From assembly GCA_964384945.1 (NCBI GenBank), contig CAYLMK010000004.1, forward strand, positions 248,001 through 312,000: a stretch of 64,000 nucleotides of DNA. Direction: 5' to 3'. The position numbers and the translations under genes were made by a program. The notes beneath the pieces are model-generated. The model did no database searches and had not been told where the DNA came from. It was given only the letters and a program-made list of their open reading frames with translations. Position 1 is the stretch's first letter; every line of letters starts with the position of its first letter. The DNA is from S015-6 sp964384945. Lineage in GTDB: Bacteria; Desulfobacterota; DSWW01. Positions 1-10,615 of this stretch are shown one piece after another.

Positions 1-891
1 GGTGCCGGCCCCTTCCTGGGACTTCATCCAGCCTTCCAGGTAGATGAGGCCGCCCACCCAGGCGCCGATCGTGACCAGCGCCATGGCCGTGCTTGCAAGG
101 AGAAGAAAATGGAACAGAGGCGCGCCCGGCCTTTCGAAAAGCAGGGGGACGAGGAACTCGGTCAGCCATTGACTCGGAAGACAAGCCGAGGAGGGGGTCC
201 TCACCACGGCCAGAAAGTCGATGAACCGCTCGAGCTCCGCCTCCTCGAAGAGCCGCTCCGGCTGAAGAAACCGAAAGAGCAGATAGAGGCTAACCAGAAC
301 GAGGATGGCGAGGAGCGCGAGGACTTCCTTGGTTCTCCTGGCCGGAAAGAGCCGCACGAGGCCCATCGTGCACAGGATCCCCAGGGCCGCTGCGATGACG
401 AGCAGGGGGACGAACCCGGCCAGAACCGCGCCGTAGTAGGCCCAGGAGGCCTCGTAGACCACGCCGTAGGCTCCGAAGACGGGCGTCCCGAAGAGCACGA
501 TCATCCAGGAGGAGCTGACCAGCGTCTCCACGAACTTGGCGTGATAGATCCTGTCCAGGGAAAGGGGCATCGCGTGCAGGAGATTGAGCTCCTCGGACAG
601 GTAGAAGGAGGAGACGGCCGTTACGATGTTACTGAAGACCAGCAGGGAGAAGAAGACCACGGTGATCATGGCGAGAAGCTTCTCGGCCAGGAGGGTCCCG
701 ATGGCCCCCACCCCCTGGAAATAGGACAAAACCCGGTAGAACAAGTAGAAGATCCCCACCCAGAAAACTGCCCCCAGGATGAAGATCACCGCGTCCTTGA
801 TCGTGCCGGAACCTTTTTGCGCCCGATCCCGGTCCCCGACCCGGAAGGACCTCCAGGAGGGCAGCAGGAGGTAGAGAAACGTGCCTTTCAT
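1..891 (-). CDS. ABC-2 type transporter permease, partial (C-terminus beyond window)
   Basis: Translating the minus strand from the ATG at 891 gives 297 open codons that run off the left edge, so this is the N-terminal part of a longer protein. Long hydrophobic stretches lie near residues 36-57, 78-100, 130-160 and 160-180, and again near 205-230 and close to the edge. They are broken by short charged loops, as in multi-pass ABC-2 export permeases. The start codon overlaps the stop of the upstream ATPase gene as ATGA, so the two are translationally coupled. With the ATPase and the transglutaminase-like protein it forms a three-gene operon. The substrate cannot be told from sequence. Confidence 0.75.
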   Translation of the reverse strand, partial: MKGTFLYLLLPSWRSFRVGDRDRAQKGSGTIKDAVIFILGAVFWVGIFYLFYRVLSYFQGVGAIGTLLAEKLLAMITVVFFSLLVFSNIVTAVSSFYLSEELNLLHAMPLSLDRIYHAKFVETLVSSSWMIVLFGTPVFGAYGVVYEASWAYYGAVLAGFVPLLVIAAALGILCTMGLVRLFPARRTKEVLALLAILVLVSLYLLFRFLQPERLFEEAELERFIDFLAVVRTPSSACLPSQWLTEFLVPLLFERPGAPLFHFLLLASTAMALVTIGAWVGGLIYLEGWMKSQEGAGT

Positions 892-1646
892 GACCGCAGG
901 TACTCCACGACCCGGATCATCTCTTCCCCTCCGGTGAGTTGCAGGAAGATGGATTCCAGTCGATCCGCTTCCCCCTTCGCCTGCCGCTGCAAATCTTCCC
1001 GGGTCCCCAGGGCGATGAGTTCGCCCATGTGAATGATGCCGATGCGGTCGCACACCTCCTCGGCCACTCCGAGCGTGTGCGTGGACATGAAGATGGTCTT
1101 GCCCCGCGAGCAATACTCCCGGAAGATCGACTTGACGAGCCTTGCCCCCTGCGGATCGAGCCCGACCATCGGCTCGTCCACGACCACCACCTCGGGATGA
1201 TGCAGAAAGGCGCCCCCCATCACGAGCCGCTGCCGCATCCCGTGGGAATAGCCCTCGATCAGTTCTCCCCGGAAGTCCTTCAGGCCGAAGAGTTCGAAGA
1301 GTTCGTCGATCCTCTTGCCGAGCCGGAGGCCGTCGATCCGGTGGAGGCCGCCGAGGAACCGGAGAAACTCCTCTCCGGTGAGCTTCTCGTAGAGAAACGG
1401 TCGGTCCGGGATAAAGCCCATCCGGGCCTTGGCCCGGATCGGGTCCGCCGCCACATCGACTCCGCCCACGAGGATGCTCCCCTCCGTGGGCCGCATCAGC
1501 CCTGCGATCATCCGGATCGTGGTGGTCTTGCCTGCTCCGTTCGGCCCGAGAAACCCGAACACCTCGCCGCGCCGCACGAGCAGGGAAAGGCCGCGGACCG
1601 CCGCCAGACCGCGGTATCGCTTGGTCACCTCCCGCAGTTCGATCAT
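888..1646 (-). CDS. ABC transporter ATP-binding protein
   Basis: A 252-residue single-domain ATPase that would energise the adjacent ABC-2 permease from the cytoplasmic face. Visible are the Walker A GPNGAGKTT (about residues 37-45), the signature YSHGMRQRL, the Walker B VVVVDEP and a D-loop GLDPQ, followed by a switch histidine in STH. This is the CcmA-type (COG1131) architecture. The open frame extends further upstream, but ATG 1646 begins the canonical MIELREVTKRY and makes an ATGA overlap with the stop of the transglutaminase gene. It also shares ATGA with the downstream permease. The substrate is unknown; polysaccharide, lipid or antibiotic export are all seen in this family. Confidence 0.9.
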   Translation of the reverse strand: MIELREVTKRYRGLAAVRGLSLLVRRGEVFGFLGPNGAGKTTTIRMIAGLMRPTEGSILVGGVDVAADPIRAKARMGFIPDRPFLYEKLTGEEFLRFLGGLHRIDGLRLGKRIDELFELFGLKDFRGELIEGYSHGMRQRLVMGGAFLHHPEVVVVDEPMVGLDPQGARLVKSIFREYCSRGKTIFMSTHTLGVAEEVCDRIGIIHMGELIALGTREDLQRQAKGEADRLESIFLQLTGGEEMIRVVEYLRS

Positions 1647-3175
1647 CGGGCGTCCAGAATCTTCAGGGAAAGCCTGCCGACCACCCGGGCCATCTTCATC
1701 TGCTCTTCGAGGCCCCCGTCCGCGAATTTCAGGTGGGTGACGTCGGCCGGGAACTGGCCCATCACCGGATCCAGGCTCACCCAGTCGCCCACCCACACCT
1801 CGTTCCATGCGTGATAGAAGAACCCCGTGCCCGTGTAGACCACCCCCACCGCAATCGCGGCCGGCAACCCGGCGGCCCGGGCCAGAGCGGCCATGAGTGC
1901 GGCATGCTCGTTGCAGTCCCCTGCCTTCGCGTTCAGCACATCGAGGGCGCTGGGCAGGCTCAAGGTCGGCCGCTTCTCCAGGTTCTCGTACACCCATTCC
2001 ATGAGGAGCCGGGCCGCTCCGGCTGCGTCTGTCTCCCGCCCCAAGATCCCGCGGGCCAGTCGCTCGATCGTCTCGTCATCGCTCTGAAGGAAGGGCGTCG
2101 GCTCCAGGAACTCCGCAAGCCTTGGGTCCCGGATCGGAAGTGCGAGCCTTGGAAGGGAGCCCACGTCCTCCCTGGCGACCTCCAGCGTGGAGTCCCGAAG
2201 TCGCTGCCTCCCTCCGTGGATCCTGAAACCGTCCGGATCGAGATCGATCCCCCCGATCCGGACGCGAAGGTACCCAAGCCCCTCCGGATCGGGCAACGGC
2301 CCGTCCACGGGAACCCTCGTGGAAGCGGTGATGTCGACCGCTTGATCGCCCGTCTTCATGCCGCGGCGGGCCCGGCCGGCATCCTCCCGGATCACGGTCA
2401 AGCCCATAGGGGTCACCTCCTTGAGCACCCGCCCTTGGCGGTCGTACCAGGCGGTGGCCTCCATGCCGGCGTAGCTCACTTCGATCCGAAGGGCCTGGCG
2501 GTACCCGCCGTCGAGCCGGATTTCCTCCTCTCCCTCCACGGTGAGAACCGCATCGGCCTGGCTCAGGGTGGATGGCAGGACCACGGGAACCCGCAGGGAT
2601 TTTCCGACCTGGAGGCCCTCGCTCGCCAGGTAGGGCCTGAGATTCAGGAAAAGGTAGGGCGGGCGGCCGAGGCGCAGCACCTTCTCCCGGGTCTTTCCGG
2701 CCGAGTCGATCTTGAGGGTGACCGTTCGCCCATCGACCTTTCCCACGACCTCCATGGAAACCACGTCGGATCGCATCCGGAAGTCGAACGAGGTAAGGGT
2801 GAAGGCCCTGTCGGTCCGGCAGGTCGTCTCGACCCGGATCGTCTGCGGCGTGTCCATCACCTTGAGATGGGTGAGCGATTCCTCCCGGACGAAATATCCC
2901 GCTTCTTCCGGCCCGAGGGTGTAATGAAGCCAGCCGACCTTGCCCCCCTGGAAGTAGATCCCCATCCAGGCCTCTTCGGCCTCCATCGCCTCCGCCGGTT
3001 CGAGGCGGAGTGCAGGGTCGATTTCCGCGTGTGGGGTCAGGCAGGAAGCGAGGTACTCCCGGCGGATCAGAAGTCCGATCATGACGAGCCAGAAGGCAAT
3101 CGTGCCCCAGCCCAGGATCCTCTTTGCCCGGTTTCCCTTCACCGCCCTGCCGAGACCTCCCGGATCGCACTCCAT
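1643..3175 (-). CDS. membrane-anchored transglutaminase-like protein
   Basis: A 510-residue protein with an N-terminal membrane anchor (about residues 18-40) and a large extracytoplasmic region of mostly beta character. The transglutaminase-like cysteine protease core lies at the C-terminus: GDCNEHA with the candidate nucleophile near C421, FYHAWNE with H near 455, and SLDP with D near 469, a complete Cys-His-Asp triad. ATG 3175 was preferred over a TTG at 3241 because GAGGGG sits 5 nt upstream. It heads an operon with the ABC ATPase and permease through ATGA overlap. Such proteins are usually cell-envelope amidases or peptidases; the substrate here is not evident. Confidence 0.8.
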   Translation of the reverse strand: MECDPGGLGRAVKGNRAKRILGWGTIAFWLVMIGLLIRREYLASCLTPHAEIDPALRLEPAEAMEAEEAWMGIYFQGGKVGWLHYTLGPEEAGYFVREESLTHLKVMDTPQTIRVETTCRTDRAFTLTSFDFRMRSDVVSMEVVGKVDGRTVTLKIDSAGKTREKVLRLGRPPYLFLNLRPYLASEGLQVGKSLRVPVVLPSTLSQADAVLTVEGEEEIRLDGGYRQALRIEVSYAGMEATAWYDRQGRVLKEVTPMGLTVIREDAGRARRGMKTGDQAVDITASTRVPVDGPLPDPEGLGYLRVRIGGIDLDPDGFRIHGGRQRLRDSTLEVAREDVGSLPRLALPIRDPRLAEFLEPTPFLQSDDETIERLARGILGRETDAAGAARLLMEWVYENLEKRPTLSLPSALDVLNAKAGDCNEHAALMAALARAAGLPAAIAVGVVYTGTGFFYHAWNEVWVGDWVSLDPVMGQFPADVTHLKFADGGLEEQMKMARVVGRLSLKILDAR

Positions 3176-3540
3176 CCCGGCCCCTCTTCGAAAAGCACTG
3201 CACACATCTTCGTCTCTGCCGGTGATTTCCTTGAATGACAAAGTTGTAACACCTCAAGTCGATTCTCGCGTACGACGCCCAACTCCCTCATGCTTCTCGA
3301 CTTAAAACCCCGGCGATGTCTTCCGGCTTTCCCCATGCAAGAGCGGCACGGGAAAGAAGACGCCCGAGCCGAGGAAAATGTTGTAAGAAGAGCGGAAGCA
3401 TGAAACCTATCCCCACCTGGCTGAATCTAGTCAGTGTCCGTCTCCGGCGACAAAGAATGGAATTCCGGATGCGCGGATGCGCTCACGCCGCCAAGGCGGC
3501 TTGGCAAGAAGCGCCCGGCCACGGATGGGTCGGTCACGGC
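3176..3540. other. intergenic region without recognisable gene
   Basis: This stretch lies upstream of the transglutaminase operon and downstream of the small zincin gene. No open frame with family resemblance, tRNA fold or strong terminator was found. It presumably holds the promoter of the leftward operon, but no clear -35/-10 pair was seen. Confidence 0.5.
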
Positions 3541-3918
3541 TCATTCATACCCGTAGCGGGCGAGAACTTCTTCGTCGATCCCGAAGTGGTGGGCGACCTC
3601 GTGGACGACCGTGATCTCGATCTCCTCGATCAGATCCTCGACCGTTTCGCAAGAATCCTCCAGAGGACCCTTGTAGATCACGATCCGGTCGGGCTCGAGC
3701 GGAACGTCGAAGACGCTCTTCTCGCCGTGCGGGATGCCGAAGTACACGCCGAAAAGGGTCTCATCTTCGGGCACCCCCAGTTCCTCCAAAACCTCCTCGG
3801 GGGGCTCCTCCTCCACCATCACCGCCACGTCCCGGATATGCCGCAGGAACTCCTCCGGGATGCGTCCCAGGGCCTGCTCGACCGCCCGATCGAACTGTTT
3901 GCGCGAAAGCCGGGGCAT
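3541..3918 (-). CDS. small zincin-like metallopeptidase family protein
   Basis: A 125-residue acidic protein with HEVAH at residues 106-110 followed by HFGID, the HExxH...D zinc motif of the minimal bacterial zincins (Pfam Zincin_1, COG3824). Length and the C-terminal position of the motif fit that family, whose physiological substrates are mostly unknown. ATG 3918 was chosen because it begins the conserved region (MPRLSRKQF). An upstream in-frame start at 4002 would overlap the flavodoxin gene, and neither has a convincing ribosome-binding site. It lies 40 nt after the flavodoxin gene on the same strand and is probably co-transcribed with it. Confidence 0.75.
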   Translation of the reverse strand: MPRLSRKQFDRAVEQALGRIPEEFLRHIRDVAVMVEEEPPEEVLEELGVPEDETLFGVYFGIPHGEKSVFDVPLEPDRIVIYKGPLEDSCETVEDLIEEIEITVVHEVAHHFGIDEEVLARYGYE

Positions 3919-3958
3919 GGCCTGTGCAAGTCTTTCAACGCGCGAGAAAGAGAATTCC

Positions 3959-4399
3959 TCAGAACTTCTCCGACAGACTCCTTCCGTAGTCCAGGCAGAC
4001 ACGGTCCGCCCTGCCGGAATCCAGGATCTGCTCCTTCACATTGAACGGACGCAGGCCGGCCATGTTGATCCCGATCACCTGTTCCATCATATCATAGATC
4101 ACCTTGGCACCGCTTCCGATATGGGTGTGGGAGCTGAAGGACCCGCCGATTCGCCTCGCCAGGTCGGCCTGGCTGGCCAGAAAGAGAAACCTCTTCATCG
4201 CATCGGTCGTGTTCTTGAAATGGGTCGGCGAGCCGAAGAGGTATCCGTCGTATCCCTCCACTTCCTCGTAACTCCGGAATTCATCGACTCGACGGAGCCG
4301 AACCTCCTTGCCTGATCGCCGAACTCCCTCTGCGATCCGCTCGGCCATTCTCCGCGTTCTGCCCGTCTTGCTGTCGTATACGATCAGCATCCTTTTCAT
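3959..4399 (-). CDS. flavodoxin-like FMN-binding protein
   Basis: A 146-residue protein of the flavodoxin/WrbA-like fold. The N-terminal beta strand MKRMLIVYDSKTGRTRRMAE carries the FMN phosphate-binding loop SKTGRT. A second loop YLFGSPTHFKNTT matches the flavin ring-binding GSPTxxxxx segment of NAD(P)H:quinone-reductase-type flavodoxins. It would act as a soluble electron carrier or small reductase. It follows the orphan sdhB by 22 nt and may serve as partner or redox branch for that flavoprotein complex, which lacks a nearby membrane anchor. That link is inference from position only. Confidence 0.8.
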   Translation of the reverse strand: MKRMLIVYDSKTGRTRRMAERIAEGVRRSGKEVRLRRVDEFRSYEEVEGYDGYLFGSPTHFKNTTDAMKRFLFLASQADLARRIGGSFSSHTHIGSGAKVIYDMMEQVIGINMAGLRPFNVKEQILDSGRADRVCLDYGRSLSEKF

Positions 4400-4421
4400 G
4401 ATTCACCCCCCGCCCGGTGGC

Positions 4422-5141
4422 TCATCTTGCCTGTTGCTTGGAGGACTTGATCTTCCTCTTCAGGTGATTGATGTGCTTCGTTATTTTGATGCCCCTCGGG
4501 CACGCGCGGGTGCACTCGAAGTGGTTCTGACATGCCCATACGCCGTCCGGCCCGTCGAGTGCGGGAAGCCGGCTCGCAAACCCCCTGTCGCGGGAGTCCT
4601 CCAGAAACCGGAAGGCGTTTGCCAGGGCCGCAGGGCCGATGAAACCGGGATTGTCGTCAAGGACAGGACAGGCCGAGTAACACGCGCTGCAAAGGATGCA
4701 GTTGGTGGCATCGTCAAAGGCTTCACGCTCTTTCTGCGACTGGATCCTCTCTTTCTCGCGGACCGGCTCGTCATTGATCAGGAAGGGCTTCACCGACCTG
4801 TATTTGTCGAAAAATCCGGACGGATCCACGACGAGGTCCTTGACGACCGGGAAGTGGCGAAGCGGCTCGATCCGGACCGTCGCTCCTTCAGCGTCGGCAA
4901 CATCCCGCACGAGCGTCTTGCATGCCAGCCGGTCCTTGCCGTTGATGCGCATCGCGTCGGAACCGCACACGCCATGGGCGCAGCTCTTCCGGAAGGCGAG
5001 GGTTCCGTCCTGAAACTGCTTGACGTACATGAGCAGATCCAGGAGACGCGCCGTGGGCTCGGCCTCGACCTCGTAACGCTGCCAGGTCGGCTCCGCGCCC
5101 TCCTCCGGGCGGAATCGCCGTATTTCGAGCGTGATCTTCAT
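4422..5141 (-). CDS. sdhB: succinate dehydrogenase/fumarate reductase iron-sulfur subunit (first copy)
   Basis: A 239-residue SdhB. The plant-type [2Fe-2S] ligands are C54, C59, D62 and C74 (SCAHGVCGSDAM...LAC), with Asp as third ligand as in E. coli SdhB. The C-terminal domain has CILCSACYSACP for [4Fe-4S] and CQNHFECTRACP, which with the last Cys of the first motif binds the other clusters. ATG 5141 is preceded by AAGGAG; an upstream in-frame start would overlap sdhA. It sits 14 nt after sdhA and is followed by a flavodoxin gene. No sdhC or sdhD lies next to it, unlike the complete frdCAB at 36.8-40.2 kb. The two SdhB proteins are only distantly alike. Confidence 0.93.
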   Translation of the reverse strand: MKITLEIRRFRPEEGAEPTWQRYEVEAEPTARLLDLLMYVKQFQDGTLAFRKSCAHGVCGSDAMRINGKDRLACKTLVRDVADAEGATVRIEPLRHFPVVKDLVVDPSGFFDKYRSVKPFLINDEPVREKERIQSQKEREAFDDATNCILCSACYSACPVLDDNPGFIGPAALANAFRFLEDSRDRGFASRLPALDGPDGVWACQNHFECTRACPRGIKITKHINHLKRKIKSSKQQAR

Positions 5142-5155
5142 CTTCTTCTCCTTGT

Positions 5156-6892
<1,737 letters not shown>

Positions 6893-6970
6893 GTCGGACC
6901 TCCTGATTCCCGGAGTCTCCACAGACCCGGTTGCGTTGCCCTACCCTGTTCTTTTGTCCCTTGTGATTTT

Positions 6971-6990
6971 GATTTACCCGGCGGTAAATC
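6971..6990. promoter_or_regulatory. perfect inverted repeat, candidate operator between sdhA and typA
   Basis: The sequence GATTTACC-CGGC-GGTAAATC has perfect 8-bp arms around a 4-bp centre and lies about 80 bp upstream of the sdhA GTG in the divergent sdhA/typA spacer. A T-rich tract follows on the plus strand, but a terminator is unlikely between divergent genes, so a regulator-binding site is preferred. The regulator is unknown. Confidence 0.45.
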
Positions 6991-7220
6991 CGTTTCATTT
7001 TTTCCCCTGTTGCTTTTTTGCGGCCAAACCGGGAAAATAGAAAGCTGGTCTCACGCTCCGAGCATGGGCATCTCCCGCCTGCGTGCCTCTGATGTTCCCT
7101 CTTCCATCACCGGCAACAAGAAAGGGCCCCGTACCGGTTCATCCGGCACGCGGACGCGAAGGGCGCGCCGGGGCGGCGGGAATGGAGCGAGTCACGGGAA
7201 AAGGCAGGGCCTCGAAAACG

Positions 7221-9002
7221 ATGGACCAACAGCACATACGAAACATAGCGATCATCGCGCACGTGGACCACGGGAAGACCACCCTGGTCGACCAGCTCTT
7301 CCGACAAAGCGGCATGTTCCGGGACAATCAGGTCGTCACGGAAAGGCTCATGGACTCCATCGACCTCGAGAGGGAGCGAGGCATCACCATCGCCTCGAAG
7401 AACGGGTCGTTCAGGTATCGGGATTTCCTGATCAACATCATCGACACGCCCGGGCACGCGGACTTCGGAGGGCAGGTCGAGCGGGTGCTGCGGATGGCCG
7501 ACGGGGCCCTGCTCCTGGTCGACGCACAGGAAGGCCCAATGCCGCAGACCTATTTCGTACTGAAGAAGGCCCTGGCGCTCCGGCTGCCCATCATCGTGGT
7601 GATCAACAAGATCGACAAGCCGGCGGCCCGTCCGAACCTCGCGGTGGACAAGGTATTCGACCTCTTCGTGAAGCTGGACGCCCCGGCCGAGATTCTCGAC
7701 TTTCCCGTGGTGTATGCCTCGGCCAAGGAAGGATACGCGGTAAGGGAGCCGGGTGAGCCGGCCGTCTCCATGGAGCCGCTCTGCGAAACCATCCTCCAGC
7801 GCACGCCGCCTCCGGCCGGAAGCCCGGACGGCCCCCTGCAACTGCTCGTGAGCTCGATCGAATACTCCCCGTACCTGGGCCGGCTGGGGATCGGGAAGAT
7901 CACCTCAGGGAGACTGAACAGAAACAAGGAGACCGTCGTCGCCCTGCGCTGCGGCGGCCTCGTGCCCGTGCGGATCACAAAAATCTATCGCTTCGAGGCA
8001 AACCGGAAAGTGCCCACCGACACGGCCGGAACGGGCGAGATCGTGGCAGTGGCAGGGATGGAGGATGTCACCGTTGGCGTGACCTACACCGACCCGGACG
8101 ACCCGCGGCCGCTGCCGCCCATCGAGATCGACCCCCCCACCCTTTCCATGAATTTCATCCCGAACGACTCCCCCTTTGCCGGAACAGAGGGCTCCTTTGT
8201 CACATCGCGCCACCTCGAGGAGCGCCTCCGCAGGGAAGCCCTCGCCGACGTGGCCCTGATCGTGGAGCAACTGGGCAACGGGTGCGGGTTCAAGGTCTCC
8301 GGGAGAGGGGAGCTCCACCTGTCGATCCTGATCGAACGCATGCGGCGGGAAGGATACGAGTTCCAGGTCACCCGCCCCCAGGTGATCATGAAGCAGGAGG
8401 GTGGAGAGCTTCTGGAACCCTATGAGGAACTGACGGTCGACGTGGAAGAGCCTTACATGGGCACGGCCATCGAGATGCTGGGCAACCGGAAGGGCCAGAT
8501 GCTGGAAATGCGCCTGGAAAACGCAATGGCGCGCCTCGTCTACAGAATACCGACCCGGGGCCTGCTGGGGTTCCGGTCCGAGTTCCTGTCGGCTACCCGG
8601 GGAATGGGGATCATGAATTACCTGTTCAGCGGTTACGGCCCCCACGTCGGTGAAATCCGGAACCGCAGGAAGGGGGTACTGGTTGTGAAAGACCCCTGCA
8701 CAACGGTGGCCTATGCGCTTTTCAACCTGCAGGAGCGAGGCAGGCTCTTTTACGGGCCCGGCGAACGGGCCTACGCGGGTCAGATCCTGGGCGAGCACTG
8801 CCGCGAAAACGACCTCTTTGTAAACCCGGCAAAGGGGAAGAAGCTCACCAACATACGCGCGGCGGGCTGCGACGAAAACGTGATACTTACCACACCGGTG
8901 CAGATGAGCCTGGAGGCGTGTATCTCCTACATCAACGACGATGAACTGGTCGAGGTAACTCCCCAGGCCGTGCGCCTCCGCAAGCGGCGGATGGCATCCT
9001 GA
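7221..9002 (+). CDS. typA: ribosome-associated GTPase TypA/BipA
   Basis: A 593-residue translational GTPase close to the usual 600-610 of TypA. It has the G1 loop AHVDHGKTT (about residues 10-18), the switch region RERGITIASKN, DTPGHADFG (G3) and NKIDKP (G4). The EF-G-like domains III and V follow, ending in the TypA-specific C-terminal region (TNIRAAGCDEN...EVTPQ). It binds 70S ribosomes and is linked to growth under stress. ATG 7221 was chosen because it places IRNIAIIAHVDHGK at the start as in the family; upstream in-frame ATGs at 7182 and 7083 give atypical extensions. Its stop abuts the convergent crotonase stop with no spacer. Confidence 0.95.
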   Translation: MDQQHIRNIAIIAHVDHGKTTLVDQLFRQSGMFRDNQVVTERLMDSIDLERERGITIASKNGSFRYRDFLINIIDTPGHADFGGQVERVLRMADGALLLVDAQEGPMPQTYFVLKKALALRLPIIVVINKIDKPAARPNLAVDKVFDLFVKLDAPAEILDFPVVYASAKEGYAVREPGEPAVSMEPLCETILQRTPPPAGSPDGPLQLLVSSIEYSPYLGRLGIGKITSGRLNRNKETVVALRCGGLVPVRITKIYRFEANRKVPTDTAGTGEIVAVAGMEDVTVGVTYTDPDDPRPLPPIEIDPPTLSMNFIPNDSPFAGTEGSFVTSRHLEERLRREALADVALIVEQLGNGCGFKVSGRGELHLSILIERMRREGYEFQVTRPQVIMKQEGGELLEPYEELTVDVEEPYMGTAIEMLGNRKGQMLEMRLENAMARLVYRIPTRGLLGFRSEFLSATRGMGIMNYLFSGYGPHVGEIRNRRKGVLVVKDPCTTVAYALFNLQERGRLFYGPGERAYAGQILGEHCRENDLFVNPAKGKKLTNIRAAGCDENVILTTPVQMSLEACISYINDDELVEVTPQAVRLRKRRMAS

Positions 9003-9803
9003 TCAGGAGCGGCCGGGTTTTCGCTTTTCGAGAAAGGCCAGAACCGCATTCGCGAAATCCGGCCGGGTCATCAGCCGAGCCTGTTTTCGGCTTTCCATTT
9101 CCAGGGCCTGGTCCGAGTTCATCAGGTAGGCATCGTAGACCGCCTTCTTGGCGACTCCCATGGACCTCACCGGTCCGTTGGCGAGCCTGCGCGCCCACTC
9201 CATCGTTCTCGCCTCGAGCTCCTCGGCCGGGTAGACGCGGTTGACCATGTTCAGGCGAAGGGCCTCCTCCGCATGGACCGAATCACCGGTGAAGATCATT
9301 TCCAAAGCCTTTTTCAGGCCCACGATCTTGGGCAGGATGTAGGTGGAACCGCCGTCCGGTATCAGCGCGATGTTGATGAAGATCTCGATGAACCGGGCCC
9401 TGTCCGAGGCAAGGGTGATGTCCGCGTTCAGGGCGAGACTGCACCCGAACCCGGCCGCGACGCCATCCACGGCCGCGATCACGGGCCGGGGGATCTTGTA
9501 TACCGCACTGGTCAGTCTGTGGTAGGTGGTGGAGACCAGCTCATCCATGAATTGCTCCGTCGGTGCCCCGGATTGTCCGAGTGTTTCAAACCCACTCTGG
9601 GCAAGGTCCGCACCCGAACAGAAGGCGCCGCCCGCCCCGGTCAGAACGATGACCCGTGTGCCGTCCTCCCCGCTCCTCTCGATTTCCTCGGCCATCCGGA
9701 GGGCGTTGGGAGCGCTCAGCGCATTGAGCTTGTGCGGCAGATTGATGGTAAGGGTCTTGACGCCCTGCTCAACAGAAATCAGGATCTCGTTGTTCTCGCT
9801 CAT
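9003..9803 (-). CDS. enoyl-CoA hydratase/isomerase family protein (crotonase fold)
   Basis: A 266-residue crotonase. The oxyanion-hole segments are FCSGADL (near residues 60-66) and AAVDGVAAGFGCSLAL. In the catalytic loop ARFIEIF...IPDGGSTY, the carboxylate pattern IPDGG resembles PaaG-type isomerases more than classical hydratases, which carry a PE and a second E in this region. It may therefore be a ring or double-bond isomerase, but assignment from sequence alone is uncertain. It is monocistronic in view, convergent with typA and divergent from the THEP1-like gene. A promoter-like TTGATT-17-TACAAC lies upstream. Confidence 0.85.
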   Translation of the reverse strand: MSENNEILISVEQGVKTLTINLPHKLNALSAPNALRMAEEIERSGEDGTRVIVLTGAGGAFCSGADLAQSGFETLGQSGAPTEQFMDELVSTTYHRLTSAVYKIPRPVIAAVDGVAAGFGCSLALNADITLASDRARFIEIFINIALIPDGGSTYILPKIVGLKKALEMIFTGDSVHAEEALRLNMVNRVYPAEELEARTMEWARRLANGPVRSMGVAKKAVYDAYLMNSDQALEMESRKQARLMTRPDFANAVLAFLEKRKPGRS

Positions 9804-9850
9804 CTTCCGTTTCCCCTCTTGCCTTCGAGCGCCGGATCGTGCCTCTGTGG

Positions 9851-9879
9851 GTTGTACCCTTTTGGGGGAGCGGAATCAA
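9851..9879 (-). promoter_or_regulatory. sigma70-like promoter for the crotonase gene
   Basis: On the minus strand TTGATT (9879-9874) and TACAAC (9856-9851) are separated by 17 bp, about 48 bp upstream of the crotonase ATG. Match to consensus is moderate and not tested. Confidence 0.4.
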
Positions 9880-9986
9880 ATGGACATTGTCTTTTTTCCC
9901 GCCCGGCCGTACAAAGGTGCCCGGGCCCACGGCCCTCCGCCCCGGCCCAGGGAAAGCCGGTATCCCTCCAACACGGAAAGAAGCTC

Positions 9987-10559
9987 ATGAAGGACACCGG
10001 GGTAGGTCCCGGAAGACCGCTGCGCATCCTTCTCACAGGCGAGCGCGGGTCGGGCAAGACAACGTGCTGCCTGAACGCGGCCCACCTGCTGCGGGGCAGC
10101 GGATTGCGACCGGGAGGCGTTGCCTGCCCCAAGATATGCGACCCGACGGGCCGCGTCATCGGCATCGAGGCCCTGAACATCCTGAGCAACCCGCCCTCAC
10201 GGGAGATTCTGGCCCGGACCGACCGTGCCATGGACGGGCCCCGCACGGGCATGTATCGCTTCTCGCAGACGGGCCTGCGATTCGGACGCGAGGCCCTGGA
10301 AGAAGGGGCCAGGCTCGCAGACGTTCTGTTTGCGGACGAACTCGGTCCCCTGGAGATGCGCAATGAAGGTCTCTCGAACCTCCTCCCGCTCGCTCGGTCC
10401 CCCACCACGCCGCTCATGATCATCGTCGTCAGGCCCGAGCTTGTCGCTGATGCCCGCAGGGAGATGGAACCTCTTGGCTCGATGGTAATCGAGATTCATC
10501 CCGCAAACCGGGACCAGACGCCTCTGCGCCTCCTCGATCTCCTCCTCAACAGGGAATGA
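9987..10559 (+). CDS. THEP1-like nucleoside-triphosphatase
   Basis: A 190-residue P-loop NTPase of the THEP1/COG1618 family. It has Walker A GERGSGKT at residues 18-25, a Walker B-like VLFADELGPLEM in the middle, and the compact single domain typical of the family. Characterised members hydrolyse NTPs slowly in vitro and their cell role is unsettled. The ATG at 9987 follows GGAAAG; the frame is open far upstream but without family similarity. It is the first gene of the plus-strand cluster leading to the ModE-type regulator, ECF transporter and TonB receptor. A cofactor- or metal-related role is possible but inferred from neighbours only. Confidence 0.75.
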   Translation: MKDTGVGPGRPLRILLTGERGSGKTTCCLNAAHLLRGSGLRPGGVACPKICDPTGRVIGIEALNILSNPPSREILARTDRAMDGPRTGMYRFSQTGLRFGREALEEGARLADVLFADELGPLEMRNEGLSNLLPLARSPTTPLMIIVVRPELVADARREMEPLGSMVIEIHPANRDQTPLRLLDLLLNRE

Positions 10560-10615
10560 CCTCCGCGGGCCGGAGGGTCTTGCAGAGGCGGTCCGAGCCT
10601 TTTCTGGGTCCCGGG

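Noticed and set aside
109..1032. Long plus-strand frame over the ABC permease
   Set aside because: Its composition (Glu/Asp/Gly/Pro-rich, no domains) is typical of an antisense frame in GC-rich DNA, and the opposite strand encodes a good permease and ATPase.
9000..9005. Zero-length convergent junction of typA and the crotonase as a possible misassembly
   Set aside because: Both proteins are full length with normal C-termini, so it is just tight packing.
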